From contig NZ_JAHESF010000008.1 in the NCBI RefSeq assembly GCF_018598225.1, positions 186,001-250,000 on the forward strand: DNA of 64,000 nucleotides. Reading direction: 5' to 3'. Under the pieces are notes generated by a model, which saw only the letters and a program-made list of their open reading frames with translations, was not told the origin of the DNA and searched no databases. This document shows positions 9,822 through 18,532 of the stretch, one piece after another; the stretch's first letter is position 1, and each line of letters starts with the position of its first letter. The stretch comes from Chryseosolibacter histidinae (GTDB taxonomy: Bacteria; Bacteroidota; Bacteroidia; Cytophagales; Cyclobacteriaceae). The position numbers were made by a program, and so were the translations under genes.

Positions 9822-9855
9822 AGCCCTTCTGACGATTAAATCGGAAGGGCTTTTT
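9822..9855 (+). terminator. Intrinsic terminator of the GH30 gene
   Basis: AGCCCTTC (9822-9829) pairs with GAAGGGCT (9844-9851). An inner CGAT-TAA-ATCG stem (9833-9843) stacks on it with a TGA bulge, and a run of five T follows. An ATG at 9857 lies immediately after the U-tract, which is one reason to place the start of the next gene downstream. Confidence 0.85.
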
Positions 9856-9919
9856 CATGGCTATCCCCATCGAAATTTCCTATCTTTATTACGAGACCAA
9901 CCCCTCGAAGGCAACAGCG

Positions 9920-11107
9920 ATGACTATTTCAATGAACATACTTTTGTTCGTTGTGGGCGCCGGCATCCTGCAGGCGATCTTTCTTGCCTGCCTGATCTTT
10001 TTTTATCCGAAAGGCGATCGTTCGGTAAATGCTTTTTTGGGATGTTACACCCTGTCGATGTGCATTCCGATGTTTGCGCCTATTGTTCAACATTTCTCCT
10101 CATGGCAGCGGCTGATGTTCCTCGATCCGTTCCTGTTGTTGACGGCCCCGTTCCTGTACCTGTACGTCTGCAGCTTCAAAGAGAAAATAACGTTCGGCAA
10201 GGCATGGCCGCATTTTGTGCTGTTCATGCTGATCGTCATCTATGATTATTACCTGTATGTGAACCTGGCGAGCCACTATCCATTAACGCAGCAGGTGCCG
10301 ATGGAGGTTATTCATCATCCATCCGTCATGGCCAGGGTCTTTATCAGGATCGGGCAAATGATCGTATATTCATTGATGGCGGGCAGGGTGCTTACTGCTT
10401 ACCAGCGATCGATCCGGCATTTGTTTTCCGAGACCAGCAAGATCAGCCTGGCCTGGGTAAGATGGCTGATCAACGGCTACTTCATCCTGACGATGATGAT
10501 GGCCATCCTTTATTCGCTCATCCTGCGCAACCCTGAGAACTTCGGGCTGCTCATTCTGATCAATACAGCGCTCGTCACGCCTTATCTGTATGCGGTTACT
10601 TTCAAGGGTGTAACACAACCTACGCTGTGGCAGGTGAGTCACGGCCGCGATAAAGACACAGTGCTGCAGGAGATCCGCGAAGCGGAAGAAACTGAATTGC
10701 TGGTACAACAGGAACCGGAAAAGCTGAAGCCTGCGCCCGCCAGCGAAAAAATGAACGACATCGTAGCCAGAACGCTCGAGCTCATGACAGACGAGAAACT
10801 GTATCTTCAGACCGAGCTCACGTTACAGGATCTTGCCGACAAGCTAAAAACTCCTTCGTACCAGGTTTCACAAGCCATTAACGATGGATTGCAAAAAACT
10901 TTTTACGACCTGGTCAATGGCTACAGGGTGGAGGAAGCCAAACGTTTGCTGCTCGATCCTAAAAGCAGGGCCAACAAGATCCTGGCCGTTGGCTTCGACG
11001 CCGGATTTAATTCAAAGACCACCTTCAACACAGTGTTTAAAAAATTCACCGGGCTCACACCGAGCGATTTTAAAGAGCGCCACCAGCCCGAACCTGCCGT
11101 AGCCTGA
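9920..11107 (+). CDS. AraC-family regulator with N-terminal multi-helix membrane domain
   Basis: Predicted membrane-embedded transcription factor of 395 residues. The first about 250 residues hold six to seven hydrophobic helices (ILLFVVGAGILQAIFLACLIF, FLLLTAPFLYLYVCSF, FVLFMLIVIYDYYLYV, TMMMAILYSLIL). A linker follows and then a C-terminal AraC HTH from about 300 (LTLQDLADKLKTPSYQVSQAIN; VGFDAGFNSKTTFNTVFKKFTGLTPSDFK). I chose the ATG at 9920 because the in-frame ATG at 9857 sits on the U-tract of the upstream terminator; 9932 is also possible. The architecture is common in Bacteroidota and is assumed to sense a membrane or periplasmic signal. Its targets are unknown; the adjacent RND operon or the PUL are candidates. 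Confidence 0.88.
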   Translation: MTISMNILLFVVGAGILQAIFLACLIFFYPKGDRSVNAFLGCYTLSMCIPMFAPIVQHFSSWQRLMFLDPFLLLTAPFLYLYVCSFKEKITFGKAWPHFVLFMLIVIYDYYLYVNLASHYPLTQQVPMEVIHHPSVMARVFIRIGQMIVYSLMAGRVLTAYQRSIRHLFSETSKISLAWVRWLINGYFILTMMMAILYSLILRNPENFGLLILINTALVTPYLYAVTFKGVTQPTLWQVSHGRDKDTVLQEIREAEETELLVQQEPEKLKPAPASEKMNDIVARTLELMTDEKLYLQTELTLQDLADKLKTPSYQVSQAINDGLQKTFYDLVNGYRVEEAKRLLLDPKSRANKILAVGFDAGFNSKTTFNTVFKKFTGLTPSDFKERHQPEPAVA

Positions 11108-11485
11108 TCTTCTTTCGGTAACCCGAACCCGCTGCACCTGGATGTCATCTATTGACACTTCAAATTGAAATCCCGACAGGTCGATGAATGTCTGCGCCCT
11201 GATGGCAACGGATCTCCGGCGTGTTGCGTTTCCGACCCCCATAACCAATGAATTGTAGCCGGGTGATGTACGGACTTTGAAATCCGAACCGGAACAGCGT
11301 TCGGATTGGCCAACCCGAACCTCTTTGCATAGTCGCACCCCAAACATTCGCCGTAAACACAGCCATTCAGATGACAAAACATGCAATGGTGATGGCAGCC
11401 ATTTGACCAGGCCTGGATAGGAGTGCTGCCGTGCATCATCTGAAATGAAAGTGATCAGTAAAAAGTTGAAACAAATCTATCATCC
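11108..11485. other. Intergenic gap upstream of the RND efflux operon
   Basis: About 380 bp without a credible gene. Short open frames here lack a plausible start context and overlap each other. No strong hairpin with a U-run was seen. It presumably carries the promoter of the efflux operon, but I could not identify a clear TTTG/TAnnTTTG pair. Confidence 0.4.
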
Positions 11486-12814
11486 ATGAAAAAATTACTA
11501 ACCCTGATGTTCTTTCCTGCGCTCAGCCTTTGGTGCTGGAACGCAGCTGCCCAAACGTACGCCCTTGAAGCGTGTATCAAGATCGCCCTCGACAACAATC
11601 AGCAGTTTAAAAACAGCCAGCTCGAAAGCCAGGCGGCTGACTATCGCATTAAAGAAGTTAAAAGCGCGCTGATGCCCACCATCGATGTTGTGGGTCAGCT
11701 GATGTACTACCAGGACCTGCCCGAACAATATGCACCCGCTTCGGCTTTTGGAGGTCCCGAGGGTCAGTACAAAAAGCTGAGCATGAACATGAGCCAGACC
11801 ACTTCAGGCAACCTGCAGATGTCACAAACCATTTTTAATCAAACCGTCATCACGGGATTAAAAGCTGCCAAAGCGGTGAAAGAATCCTCCGCACTCCAGC
11901 AGAACGTGGTACGCGAAAACCTGGTCTACAACGTCACTGCCAATTATTACAACATCCAGGTGTTGAACGACAACCTCGCACGACTGGCAGAGAACATCGC
12001 GAACCTCGACAAAACCGCGCAGATCAATAAAGTGCTCAAAGACAATGAGCTCGTTTCATCCAACATCCATAACCGCATATTGATCAGCCTCGAGAACCTT
12101 CGCAATCAGTACGACAACCAGAAGCTGCAGCTGGATAAAAGCATCACCACACTGAAATATCTGATGAATATGCCCATGGACCAGTCGCTGGTGATCGACG
12201 CTTTCAATTATACGGAAGTGCTGCAAGCGATCGAAGAAGAGGATATTGCTCAGCGGCCCGACATCCTGCTACAGCAGTCACAGGTGCGGCTCGCCGAGCT
12301 GGAAAAGAAAAGTGTAGCAGCCGGTTATTTTCCGGTGTTATCGAACCGGTTCTCTTACGGCTACACAGGTTATTATGACGATTTCGCACCGCTTAAACAG
12401 ATCAACAACGACTGGATCAGGAGCAGCTACTTTGTGCTCACGCTGAAGATCCCCGTGTTCGATGGTTTCCAAAAGCAGAACCAGCTCCGGCAAAAAGAGA
12501 TCGCCATCCAGAAGAACATCAACACATTGGCCATGATGAAAAGCAGCGCCAGCAAAGAGGTTGAAGACGCCGTGAAGAACTACCAGACCAATAAGAACCT
12601 GGTGGTGAACAGCAAGAACAGCCTCGACCTCGCCGAACAACTGTTTACCAGCGCACAATCGGAGTATAAGAACGGCATCACTTCGATCACCGAGCTGCTC
12701 GACGCTCAGAACGATCTTTCAAACGCCCGCACCAATTACAGCGCCGCGCTCCTGAATCTCAAACTGGCCGAGCTGTCGCTGAAGAAAGCCAACGGAACCC
12801 TGATCAGATCTTAA
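11486..12814 (+). CDS. TolC-family outer-membrane efflux protein
   Basis: Outer-membrane channel of a tripartite RND pump. The signal peptide (MKKLLTLMFFPALSLWCWNAAAQ) is followed by two OEP repeats: residues about 25-220 with YALEACIKIALDNNQQFKNS, and about 240-440 with RPDILLQQSQVRLAELEKK and a C-terminal ITELLDAQNDLSNARTNY. Both are rich in the long alternating helices of TolC channels. It is 442 residues, normal length. It is the first gene of a three-gene operon; the adaptor begins 21 bp downstream. Confidence 0.93.
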   Translation: MKKLLTLMFFPALSLWCWNAAAQTYALEACIKIALDNNQQFKNSQLESQAADYRIKEVKSALMPTIDVVGQLMYYQDLPEQYAPASAFGGPEGQYKKLSMNMSQTTSGNLQMSQTIFNQTVITGLKAAKAVKESSALQQNVVRENLVYNVTANYYNIQVLNDNLARLAENIANLDKTAQINKVLKDNELVSSNIHNRILISLENLRNQYDNQKLQLDKSITTLKYLMNMPMDQSLVIDAFNYTEVLQAIEEEDIAQRPDILLQQSQVRLAELEKKSVAAGYFPVLSNRFSYGYTGYYDDFAPLKQINNDWIRSSYFVLTLKIPVFDGFQKQNQLRQKEIAIQKNINTLAMMKSSASKEVEDAVKNYQTNKNLVVNSKNSLDLAEQLFTSAQSEYKNGITSITELLDAQNDLSNARTNYSAALLNLKLAELSLKKANGTLIRS

Positions 12815-12835
12815 CACAAAAAAATCAACTCAATC

Positions 12836-13891
12836 ATGAAAGCAAAAATTATCATCACCACCGTTTTTACACTCCTGTTGCTCACCGTAACGTTGAAGCT
12901 GCGCAGCAACAAACACACAGTTGAAGAAAATGTATATCGTCCGGACGCCCATAAAAAAGTACCGGTGCAGGCACACATCACCGCCTTGAAAAGTTTGAAC
13001 AAACAATTCTCCTATACGGGCACGTTCACCGCCAACCGCGAAGTGATGCTCGTGCCCCAGGTACACGGACAAGCCGTGGGTGTCTTTTTCAACGAAGGCG
13101 ACGTAGTGAAAAAAGGAACGTTGCTGGTTCAGGTAGACGATGACCTGCTTCAGGCACAATACATGGCCGCGGACGCCAACCACCAGACCGCCAAACGCAA
13201 CCTTGAGCGGTACGAGAACGCTTCTGAAAGCGGTGGTGTGAGCAAGCTGCAGCTGGATAACTTCAGGCTGAGTCTTACGAGCGCCGAATCACAGCTGAAG
13301 CAACTCGCCAAGCAGATCGACCTCAGCAGAATTATCGCACCTTTTACAGGCACCATTACCCTGCGCGATGTGGAGCCGGGTTCTGTAGTGGGTGGCAGCC
13401 CTGTGGCCAGGATCACCGACCTCACCCAGCTGAAGCTCGAAATATCGGTACCGGAGAAAGAGGTGGTTTTCTTCCGCGAAGGCGAAACGGCCGAAGTGGT
13501 TACTGACATCTATCCCGGCAGGAAAATAACAGGCACCATCGATTTCGTGGCCGACCGCGCCGATCATGCCCACAACTACCTGGTCAGGATCGTCATTGCC
13601 AACAACGATCCGGCGGCAGGTCTCAAGGCCGGCATGTATGGCACTGCGCTGCTGAACAAGTCACTCAGTCACGATGCGGTAATGGTACCGAGGGCTGCAT
13701 TGCTGGGCTCGGCAAAAAATCCCCAGGTATTTGTAGTGGACGCCGAGAAAGCAGTGCTCAGGAATATTAAAACAGGTCAGGCGATCGATGAATCAGTAGA
13801 AGTGCTGCAAGGTTTGCAAGCCGGTGAGGTGGTGGTGACAACAGGTCATATCAACCTCGCCGATGGATCGAGCGTCGCCATTATCAAATAA
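12836..13891 (+). CDS. RND efflux periplasmic adaptor (membrane fusion protein)
   Basis: Links the inner-membrane RND transporter to the TolC channel. The 351-residue protein has an N-terminal hydrophobic anchor (IIITTVFTLLLLTVTLKL) without a lipobox Cys. A split lipoyl/biotinyl domain follows (VPQVHGQAVGVFFNEGDVVKKGTLLVQVDD; IIAPFTGTITLRDVEPGSVV) flanking a short helical hairpin (about 105-155), then the beta-barrel and membrane-proximal domains (VPRAALLGSAKNPQVFVVD). The RND gene starts 24 bp after its stop. Confidence 0.93.
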   Translation: MKAKIIITTVFTLLLLTVTLKLRSNKHTVEENVYRPDAHKKVPVQAHITALKSLNKQFSYTGTFTANREVMLVPQVHGQAVGVFFNEGDVVKKGTLLVQVDDDLLQAQYMAADANHQTAKRNLERYENASESGGVSKLQLDNFRLSLTSAESQLKQLAKQIDLSRIIAPFTGTITLRDVEPGSVVGGSPVARITDLTQLKLEISVPEKEVVFFREGETAEVVTDIYPGRKITGTIDFVADRADHAHNYLVRIVIANNDPAAGLKAGMYGTALLNKSLSHDAVMVPRAALLGSAKNPQVFVVDAEKAVLRNIKTGQAIDESVEVLQGLQAGEVVVTTGHINLADGSSVAIIK

Positions 13892-13915
13892 AGAAATTTT
13901 AAAATCCGGTCATTT

Positions 13916-16900
13916 ATGAACTTAACTGAAATATCGATCAGAAGGCCCTCGGTCATCATTGTGATCTTCGCCGTACTCATGCTGGGTGGCGCATACTGTT
14001 ACACCACGTTGCGCTACGAGCTGTTGCCGCCCATGGAAGTGCCCACGCTGGTGATCACCACACCGTATCCCGGCGCGGCGCCAACGGAAGTGGAGCAATC
14101 TGTAACGAAGAAGATCGAAGACGTGGTGTCGGGCCTCGATGGTGTAAAGAGTATATTGGCGCAATCGTACGAAGGCGTGTCGGTCATCATCGCGGAATTT
14201 ACAGTGGGCACCGACACTGATACCAAACAGCAGGACGCGCAACGGGCTATCAACAATATCCAGAACACGTTGCCTGAAGATGCAGAGACTCCCTCCATTA
14301 CCAAAGTATCGCCCAGCGATCAGCCGATCATCGATCTGATGGTGGTGGCAGACCTGAGCGCGCGTGAATCGTTCGACCTGGTGAAGAACGAAATCCTTCC
14401 CCAGATCCAGCAGATCGAAGGCATCGGTGAGACACGCCTGCTGGGTGGCCAGGAACGCGAGATCAAAGTGAATGTAGACAAGGATAAGCTCGCGCATTAC
14501 AACCTGTCACTCTCGCAGGTTACACAGGCCATCAATTCGGCCAACCTCGATTTTCCTACCGGTAAAGTGAAAGACCGCAACGACCAGATCACGGTGAGGC
14601 TTGCGGGAAAGTTCGAGTCGATATCAGCCATAGAAAACCTGATCATTACCACCGGGGGAAGCAGCCCCGTGCGTGTAGCCGATGTGGCAGACGTAGTTGA
14701 CGGCACCAAAGACCAGGCATCCATCAGCCGTTTCAATGGCCAGGAAGGCATCGCCATCAGCATCAAAAAACAAAGCAAGGCCAACGCCGTGAAGATCAGC
14801 GAAGAGCTTCGGAAGAAGATCACCTCCATCGAAAAGAAGTATGCAGACAACGGCTTGAAGATCATCATCGCCGACGATACTTCTGAGTTTACACTGGAAG
14901 CTGCCGACGCCGTAACACACGACCTGGTGATTGCCGTGATCCTGGTGGCTGCCGTAATGCTGTTATTCTTGCACAGCATCCGTGATTCGCTCATTGTACT
15001 GGTGGCCATCCCTGCTTCGCTGCTCTCGACATTCATTGCCATGTATCTGTTCGGTTATTCGCTCAATCTGATGACGCTGCTGGCGATGTCGCTCGTGATC
15101 GGCATTCTTGTAGACGACTCTATTGTGGTGCTCGAAAATATTCACCGCCACCTTCACATGGGCAAAGACAAGATCAGGGCAACGCTCGATGGACGGAAAG
15201 AGATCGGCTTCTCGGCCATGGCCATCACCATGGTTGACGTAGTGGTGTTCCTGCCCATCGCGCTCATCGACACCATCATCGGCGACGTGCTCAGGCAATA
15301 CTCCGTAACCATCGTGGTCTCTACACTCATGAGCCTGTTCGTCTGCTACACCATCACACCCTGGCTTGCCTCCCGCTTCGGAAGGGTAACACACCTTGAT
15401 GAGAAGAAAGCGTTGCATCGTCCGCTGATTGCATTTGAATCATGGGTGAACCGGCTCACCACCTGGTACACAGGCCAGCTGCGATGGACCCTCCGTCACA
15501 AGCTGATCACTACCATAGCCGTGATCTGTGCTTTCATAGCAACCATCGCTGTAATGAAGATGGGAATCCTGGGGCAGGAAATGGTGGCCTCTGGCGATCG
15601 TGGAAAATTGCTGCTGAAGCTGGAGTACGATAAACGCACATCGCTCACGGAGAATAATATCCGCACGCTTTCCATTGAAAATTATTTACGTTCGCAACCC
15701 GAAGTCAGGACCGTATTCTCAAACGTAGGTGGTGCCAGTACATCAGGCGTGGTTGCCACCATTGGAAGCGAGAACAAAACAGAGCTTACGGTAGGCCTGG
15801 TGGATGTGGATGAAAGAACACTGACCACCGGCGAGTTCATGATCCGCATCCGCAAAGAGCTTGAATCGGCTTATCCCGGCCTGGAAGTGAACTCAACCGT
15901 GATCGGCATCACCAAGTCAGAAGAGCCGATCCAGATCGTGCTCAACAGCGAGCACAAAGGAGACCTGGCGAAAGCTACACGGCAGCTGGAGACGCTGATC
16001 AAGAGTATTCCCGGCGCCAACGATGTTTCGGTGAGCGTGGAAGATGGCAACCCAGAGCTAACGATCGGGCTCGACCGCGAAAAGATGGCGCAGCTCGGAT
16101 TAACGGTAGGGCAGGTGGGCGAGACCCTGCAGAACGCCTATGCCGGAAATACAGACGCCCAATACCGTGTGGGCAACAATGAGTACGACATCAATGTAAG
16201 GCTGGATGAGTTCGACCGGAACAATCCTGCCGACGTTGAGAACATCAGCTTCATCAACAACAAAGGCGAGCGCATCGCGCTCACACAATTTGCCAGCGTG
16301 CAGCAGAGCAGTGGCCCCTCCATGCTAGAACGCAAGAACCGGAGAACATCGGTAACGATCAAAAGCAACGTGCTGGGCATCACTTCGGGCACACTGGCGG
16401 AAAACATCAACAAAAAGATCGCGACTGAACCCCTTCCGACTACGGTAGACATGAACTGGACCGGAGACATTGAACGGCAGGCCGATTCCTTCAGCGCACT
16501 AGGCCTGGCGTTGGCGGCGGCCATCCTGCTGGTGTACCTCGTGATGGTGGTGCTTTACGACAGCTTCATCTACCCGTTTGTGGTGCTGTTCTCGGTGCCG
16601 GTAGCCCTCATCGGCGCACTCATAGCGTTGAACCTCGCCATGAGCACGCTCAGCATCTTCACCATGCTTGGTGTGATCATGCTGATCGGGCTGGTGCTGA
16701 AGAACGGCATCCTCATTGTGGATTTCACCAACCAGCGAAAGCTTGACGGCCTCAGCACCTTCGACGCGCTGATCGATGCAGGGCAATCACGCCTGCGCCC
16801 GATCCTGATGACAACCATCGCGATGGTGATCGGTATGCTTCCCATAGCCTTGGCGGATGGTGCCGGTGCCGAATGGAAGAACGGACTGGCCATTGTCATG

Positions 16901-17086
16901 ATCGGAGGCCTGCTTTCTTCTCTGATGCTCACCGTGTTTGTTGTACCGATGGTCTACTACATCGTAGATCGCCTGAAAGACAAACTGAATAACCTGAAGC
17001 GAACAAGGCAAGCTTCCGTTGAAGAGATTCTCGATCCTTCGCCTGTGCTGCAACCGGTTCGTTCGGACAACGAAACAATATTATAA
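13916..17086 (+). CDS. RND-family inner-membrane efflux transporter (AcrB/HAE1-like)
   Basis: Proton-driven exporter of 1056 residues with the usual duplicated fold: a first helix at residues 10-30, a large periplasmic loop, helices 2-6 from about 335, a second helix and loop, and a final helix cluster at about 865-1030. The TM4 proton-relay acids are in VIGILVDDSIVVLENI (about D400-D401). PYPGAAPTEVEQSVTKKIED and LRPILMTTIAMVIGMLPIALADG are family signatures. The sequence looks like the HAE1 multidrug branch rather than the CusA metal branch, but the metal-type regulator and HMA protein downstream leave a metal substrate possible. Confidence 0.93.
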   Translation: MNLTEISIRRPSVIIVIFAVLMLGGAYCYTTLRYELLPPMEVPTLVITTPYPGAAPTEVEQSVTKKIEDVVSGLDGVKSILAQSYEGVSVIIAEFTVGTDTDTKQQDAQRAINNIQNTLPEDAETPSITKVSPSDQPIIDLMVVADLSARESFDLVKNEILPQIQQIEGIGETRLLGGQEREIKVNVDKDKLAHYNLSLSQVTQAINSANLDFPTGKVKDRNDQITVRLAGKFESISAIENLIITTGGSSPVRVADVADVVDGTKDQASISRFNGQEGIAISIKKQSKANAVKISEELRKKITSIEKKYADNGLKIIIADDTSEFTLEAADAVTHDLVIAVILVAAVMLLFLHSIRDSLIVLVAIPASLLSTFIAMYLFGYSLNLMTLLAMSLVIGILVDDSIVVLENIHRHLHMGKDKIRATLDGRKEIGFSAMAITMVDVVVFLPIALIDTIIGDVLRQYSVTIVVSTLMSLFVCYTITPWLASRFGRVTHLDEKKALHRPLIAFESWVNRLTTWYTGQLRWTLRHKLITTIAVICAFIATIAVMKMGILGQEMVASGDRGKLLLKLEYDKRTSLTENNIRTLSIENYLRSQPEVRTVFSNVGGASTSGVVATIGSENKTELTVGLVDVDERTLTTGEFMIRIRKELESAYPGLEVNSTVIGITKSEEPIQIVLNSEHKGDLAKATRQLETLIKSIPGANDVSVSVEDGNPELTIGLDREKMAQLGLTVGQVGETLQNAYAGNTDAQYRVGNNEYDINVRLDEFDRNNPADVENISFINNKGERIALTQFASVQQSSGPSMLERKNRRTSVTIKSNVLGITSGTLAENINKKIATEPLPTTVDMNWTGDIERQADSFSALGLALAAAILLVYLVMVVLYDSFIYPFVVLFSVPVALIGALIALNLAMSTLSIFTMLGVIMLIGLVLKNGILIVDFTNQRKLDGLSTFDALIDAGQSRLRPILMTTIAMVIGMLPIALADGAGAEWKNGLAIVMIGGLLSSLMLTVFVVPMVYYIVDRLKDKLNNLKRTRQASVEEILDPSPVLQPVRSDNETIL

Positions 17087-17115
17087 CAGAAGGCCTGACG
17101 GGACAGGGCATAGAA

Positions 17116-17146
17116 GGCCTCGCAGACAAAACTGCGGGGCCTTTTT
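17116..17146 (+). terminator. Intrinsic terminator of the RND efflux operon
   Basis: GGCCTCGCAG (17116-17125) pairs with CTGCGGGGCC (17132-17141) through a six-base loop and is followed by TTTTT. It lies 30 bp after the RND stop codon and separates the pump operon from the next gene. Confidence 0.9.
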
Positions 17147-17314
17147 GGCGTGTATAGATCGATCTGTCAATCAATCAGTTATCAGGCACTGTTAGCCGGG
17201 ATGGAACGGTTTGGGCAGCCACCTTGTCTTTATGGTGGTAATTCCAGTAATTATATAAGAGATTTTAGCAATTGTATAATCCGGATAACCGCCGAATTCT
17301 CAACTTGCATCACT

Positions 17315-17890
17315 ATGCTAACGCTTCACATCAAGAACATGGTCTGCAACCGCTGCGTGATGGTAGTCAGGCAGGAGCTGGAGCGCCAGGGGCTTCATCC
17401 TCAGAAGATCTCGCTCGGTGAAGTTGTGCTTGAAGAAAATGAGCTGAGCGATGCACAGCAGGATAAACTGGATGCTGCCCTGGTGAGTCACGGCTTCGAG
17501 CGCATCGACGACCGCAAGGCCAGGCTCATCGAAACGGTCAAGAACAAGATCATTCAGCAGATCCATCACACCAACAAGGTTGACCTGAAACTGAACTGGT
17601 CAACGTACCTTGCCGAAGAGATGCACTACGAGTACAACTATCTCAGCAACCTGTTCTCCAGTGTTGAAGGCATCACCCTCGAGCAATACATCATCCGCCA
17701 GAAAATAGAACGCGTAAAAGAATTGCTGTTCTATGACGAGCTAAGCCTCAGCGAGATTGCCGACAAGCTTGGGTACAGCAGCGTGGCCCACCTCTCCGCA
17801 CAGTTCAAAAAAATAACCGGTTTTACTCCTTCCGAGATGAAAAAATCCAGGGAGATCGAGAGAAACAGAAAGCCACTGGATTCGGTTTAA
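17315..17890 (+). CDS. AraC-family regulator with N-terminal CxxC (HMA-like) domain
   Basis: Compact 191-residue protein. Residues 1-70 resemble a ferredoxin-like heavy-metal-associated domain: IKNMVCNRCVMVVRQEL has Cys11 and Cys14 in the position of the HMA metal-binding loop. A C-terminal AraC double HTH covers about 95-180 (YNYLSNLFSSVEGITLEQYIIRQKIERVKEL; LSEIADKLGYSSVAHLSAQFKKITGFTPSEMK). I chose the ATG at 17315 because the longer frame from 17150 begins in non-conserved, promoter-like sequence. By context (RND pump before, HMA protein after) it is a plausible thiol/metal-responsive activator; this role is inferred. Confidence 0.85.
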   Translation: MLTLHIKNMVCNRCVMVVRQELERQGLHPQKISLGEVVLEENELSDAQQDKLDAALVSHGFERIDDRKARLIETVKNKIIQQIHHTNKVDLKLNWSTYLAEEMHYEYNYLSNLFSSVEGITLEQYIIRQKIERVKELLFYDELSLSEIADKLGYSSVAHLSAQFKKITGFTPSEMKKSREIERNRKPLDSV

Positions 17891-18176
17891 ATGCAGAACG
17901 CAAAGGCCGCAGAGAAGGCGCAAAGACCGCAAAGATTTTTTTTAACCGCGGAGAATGCGGAGGAGACGCAGCGGCAAAGACATTTATACCTTACAGGAAA
18001 GAACCTTCGGGACTTCTGAAACCCGTCACCCTGACTGACGACCGTGTGTCGGCCTGCAGGAACGAAGTATCCCCTGATCGCTTACTGCATACTTAAGAAG
18101 TACCTCCTCCGTATGAGGGATGCTCAAAAATTCTTTGCGCCCTTTGCGCTTCATTGCGGTCTTTGCGTGAACTGCA
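17891..18176. repeat. 286-bp segment bounded by inverted GCAAAG-word arrays
   Basis: The left arm (17891-17935) begins ATGCAGAACGCAAAGGCC and continues with GCGCAAAGACCGCAAAG. The right arm (18132-18176) read on the minus strand begins ATGCAGTTCACGCAAAGACC and ends GCGCAAAGGGCGCAAAG. The two arms align almost end to end as inverted copies. A second related stretch (GCGGAGAATGCGGAGGAGACGC) follows the left arm. The interior has no credible gene. It starts directly at the stop codon of the preceding AraC gene and fills most of the gap to the HMA gene. Confidence 0.8.
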
Positions 18177-18221
18177 TTTTGTCGCTTGCAAATCGCTGCC
18201 CGTTTTATAAATTAGGCAACT

Positions 18222-18482
18222 ATGCAGACCCTGAAACAAACGTACCTGGTAGAAGGCATGACCTGCGCCGGTTGTGAACGAACGGTGCAGAAAGTGATCG
18301 CCAACATCGAGGGTGTTGCTTCTTCGAGGGTTGATCTTGCATCGGCAACGGTTTTTGTCGAATACGATCCATCGAAAGTCAACATCGAGAACATCCGCGC
18401 AGCCGTGAACAAGGTGGGATATAAATTTGTGGGCGAGAGACCTTCCGGCGGGCAAAGGGAAGGAAGTGACGAAGCCGTATAA
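18222..18482 (+). CDS. Heavy-metal-associated (HMA) domain protein, CopZ-like
   Basis: Small cytoplasmic metal chaperone-type protein of 86 residues. The ferredoxin-like HMA domain covers residues 5-70, with the metal-binding loop EGMTCAGCERTV (Cys15, Cys18) and the expected later elements (GVASSRVDLASATVFVEYDP; IRAAVNKVGYKF). The polar tail (PSGGQREGSDEAV) is not part of the fold. Cu(I) is the usual ligand for MTCAGC. A CPx ATPase partner is absent from the window; the nearby CxxC AraC regulator and RND pump are the only local candidates for a shared metal response. Confidence 0.92.
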   Translation: MQTLKQTYLVEGMTCAGCERTVQKVIANIEGVASSRVDLASATVFVEYDPSKVNIENIRAAVNKVGYKFVGERPSGGQREGSDEAV

Positions 18483-18532
18483 AAAGCTTGCTTCGAACAA
18501 GCTTGTCGCTCAAATTAGAAGTAAATTGCTCC

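Noticed and set aside
17891-18176. Possible CRISPR array
   Set aside because: Repeats are not of constant length, are not separated by spacers, and occur in inverted arms; no cas genes are present.
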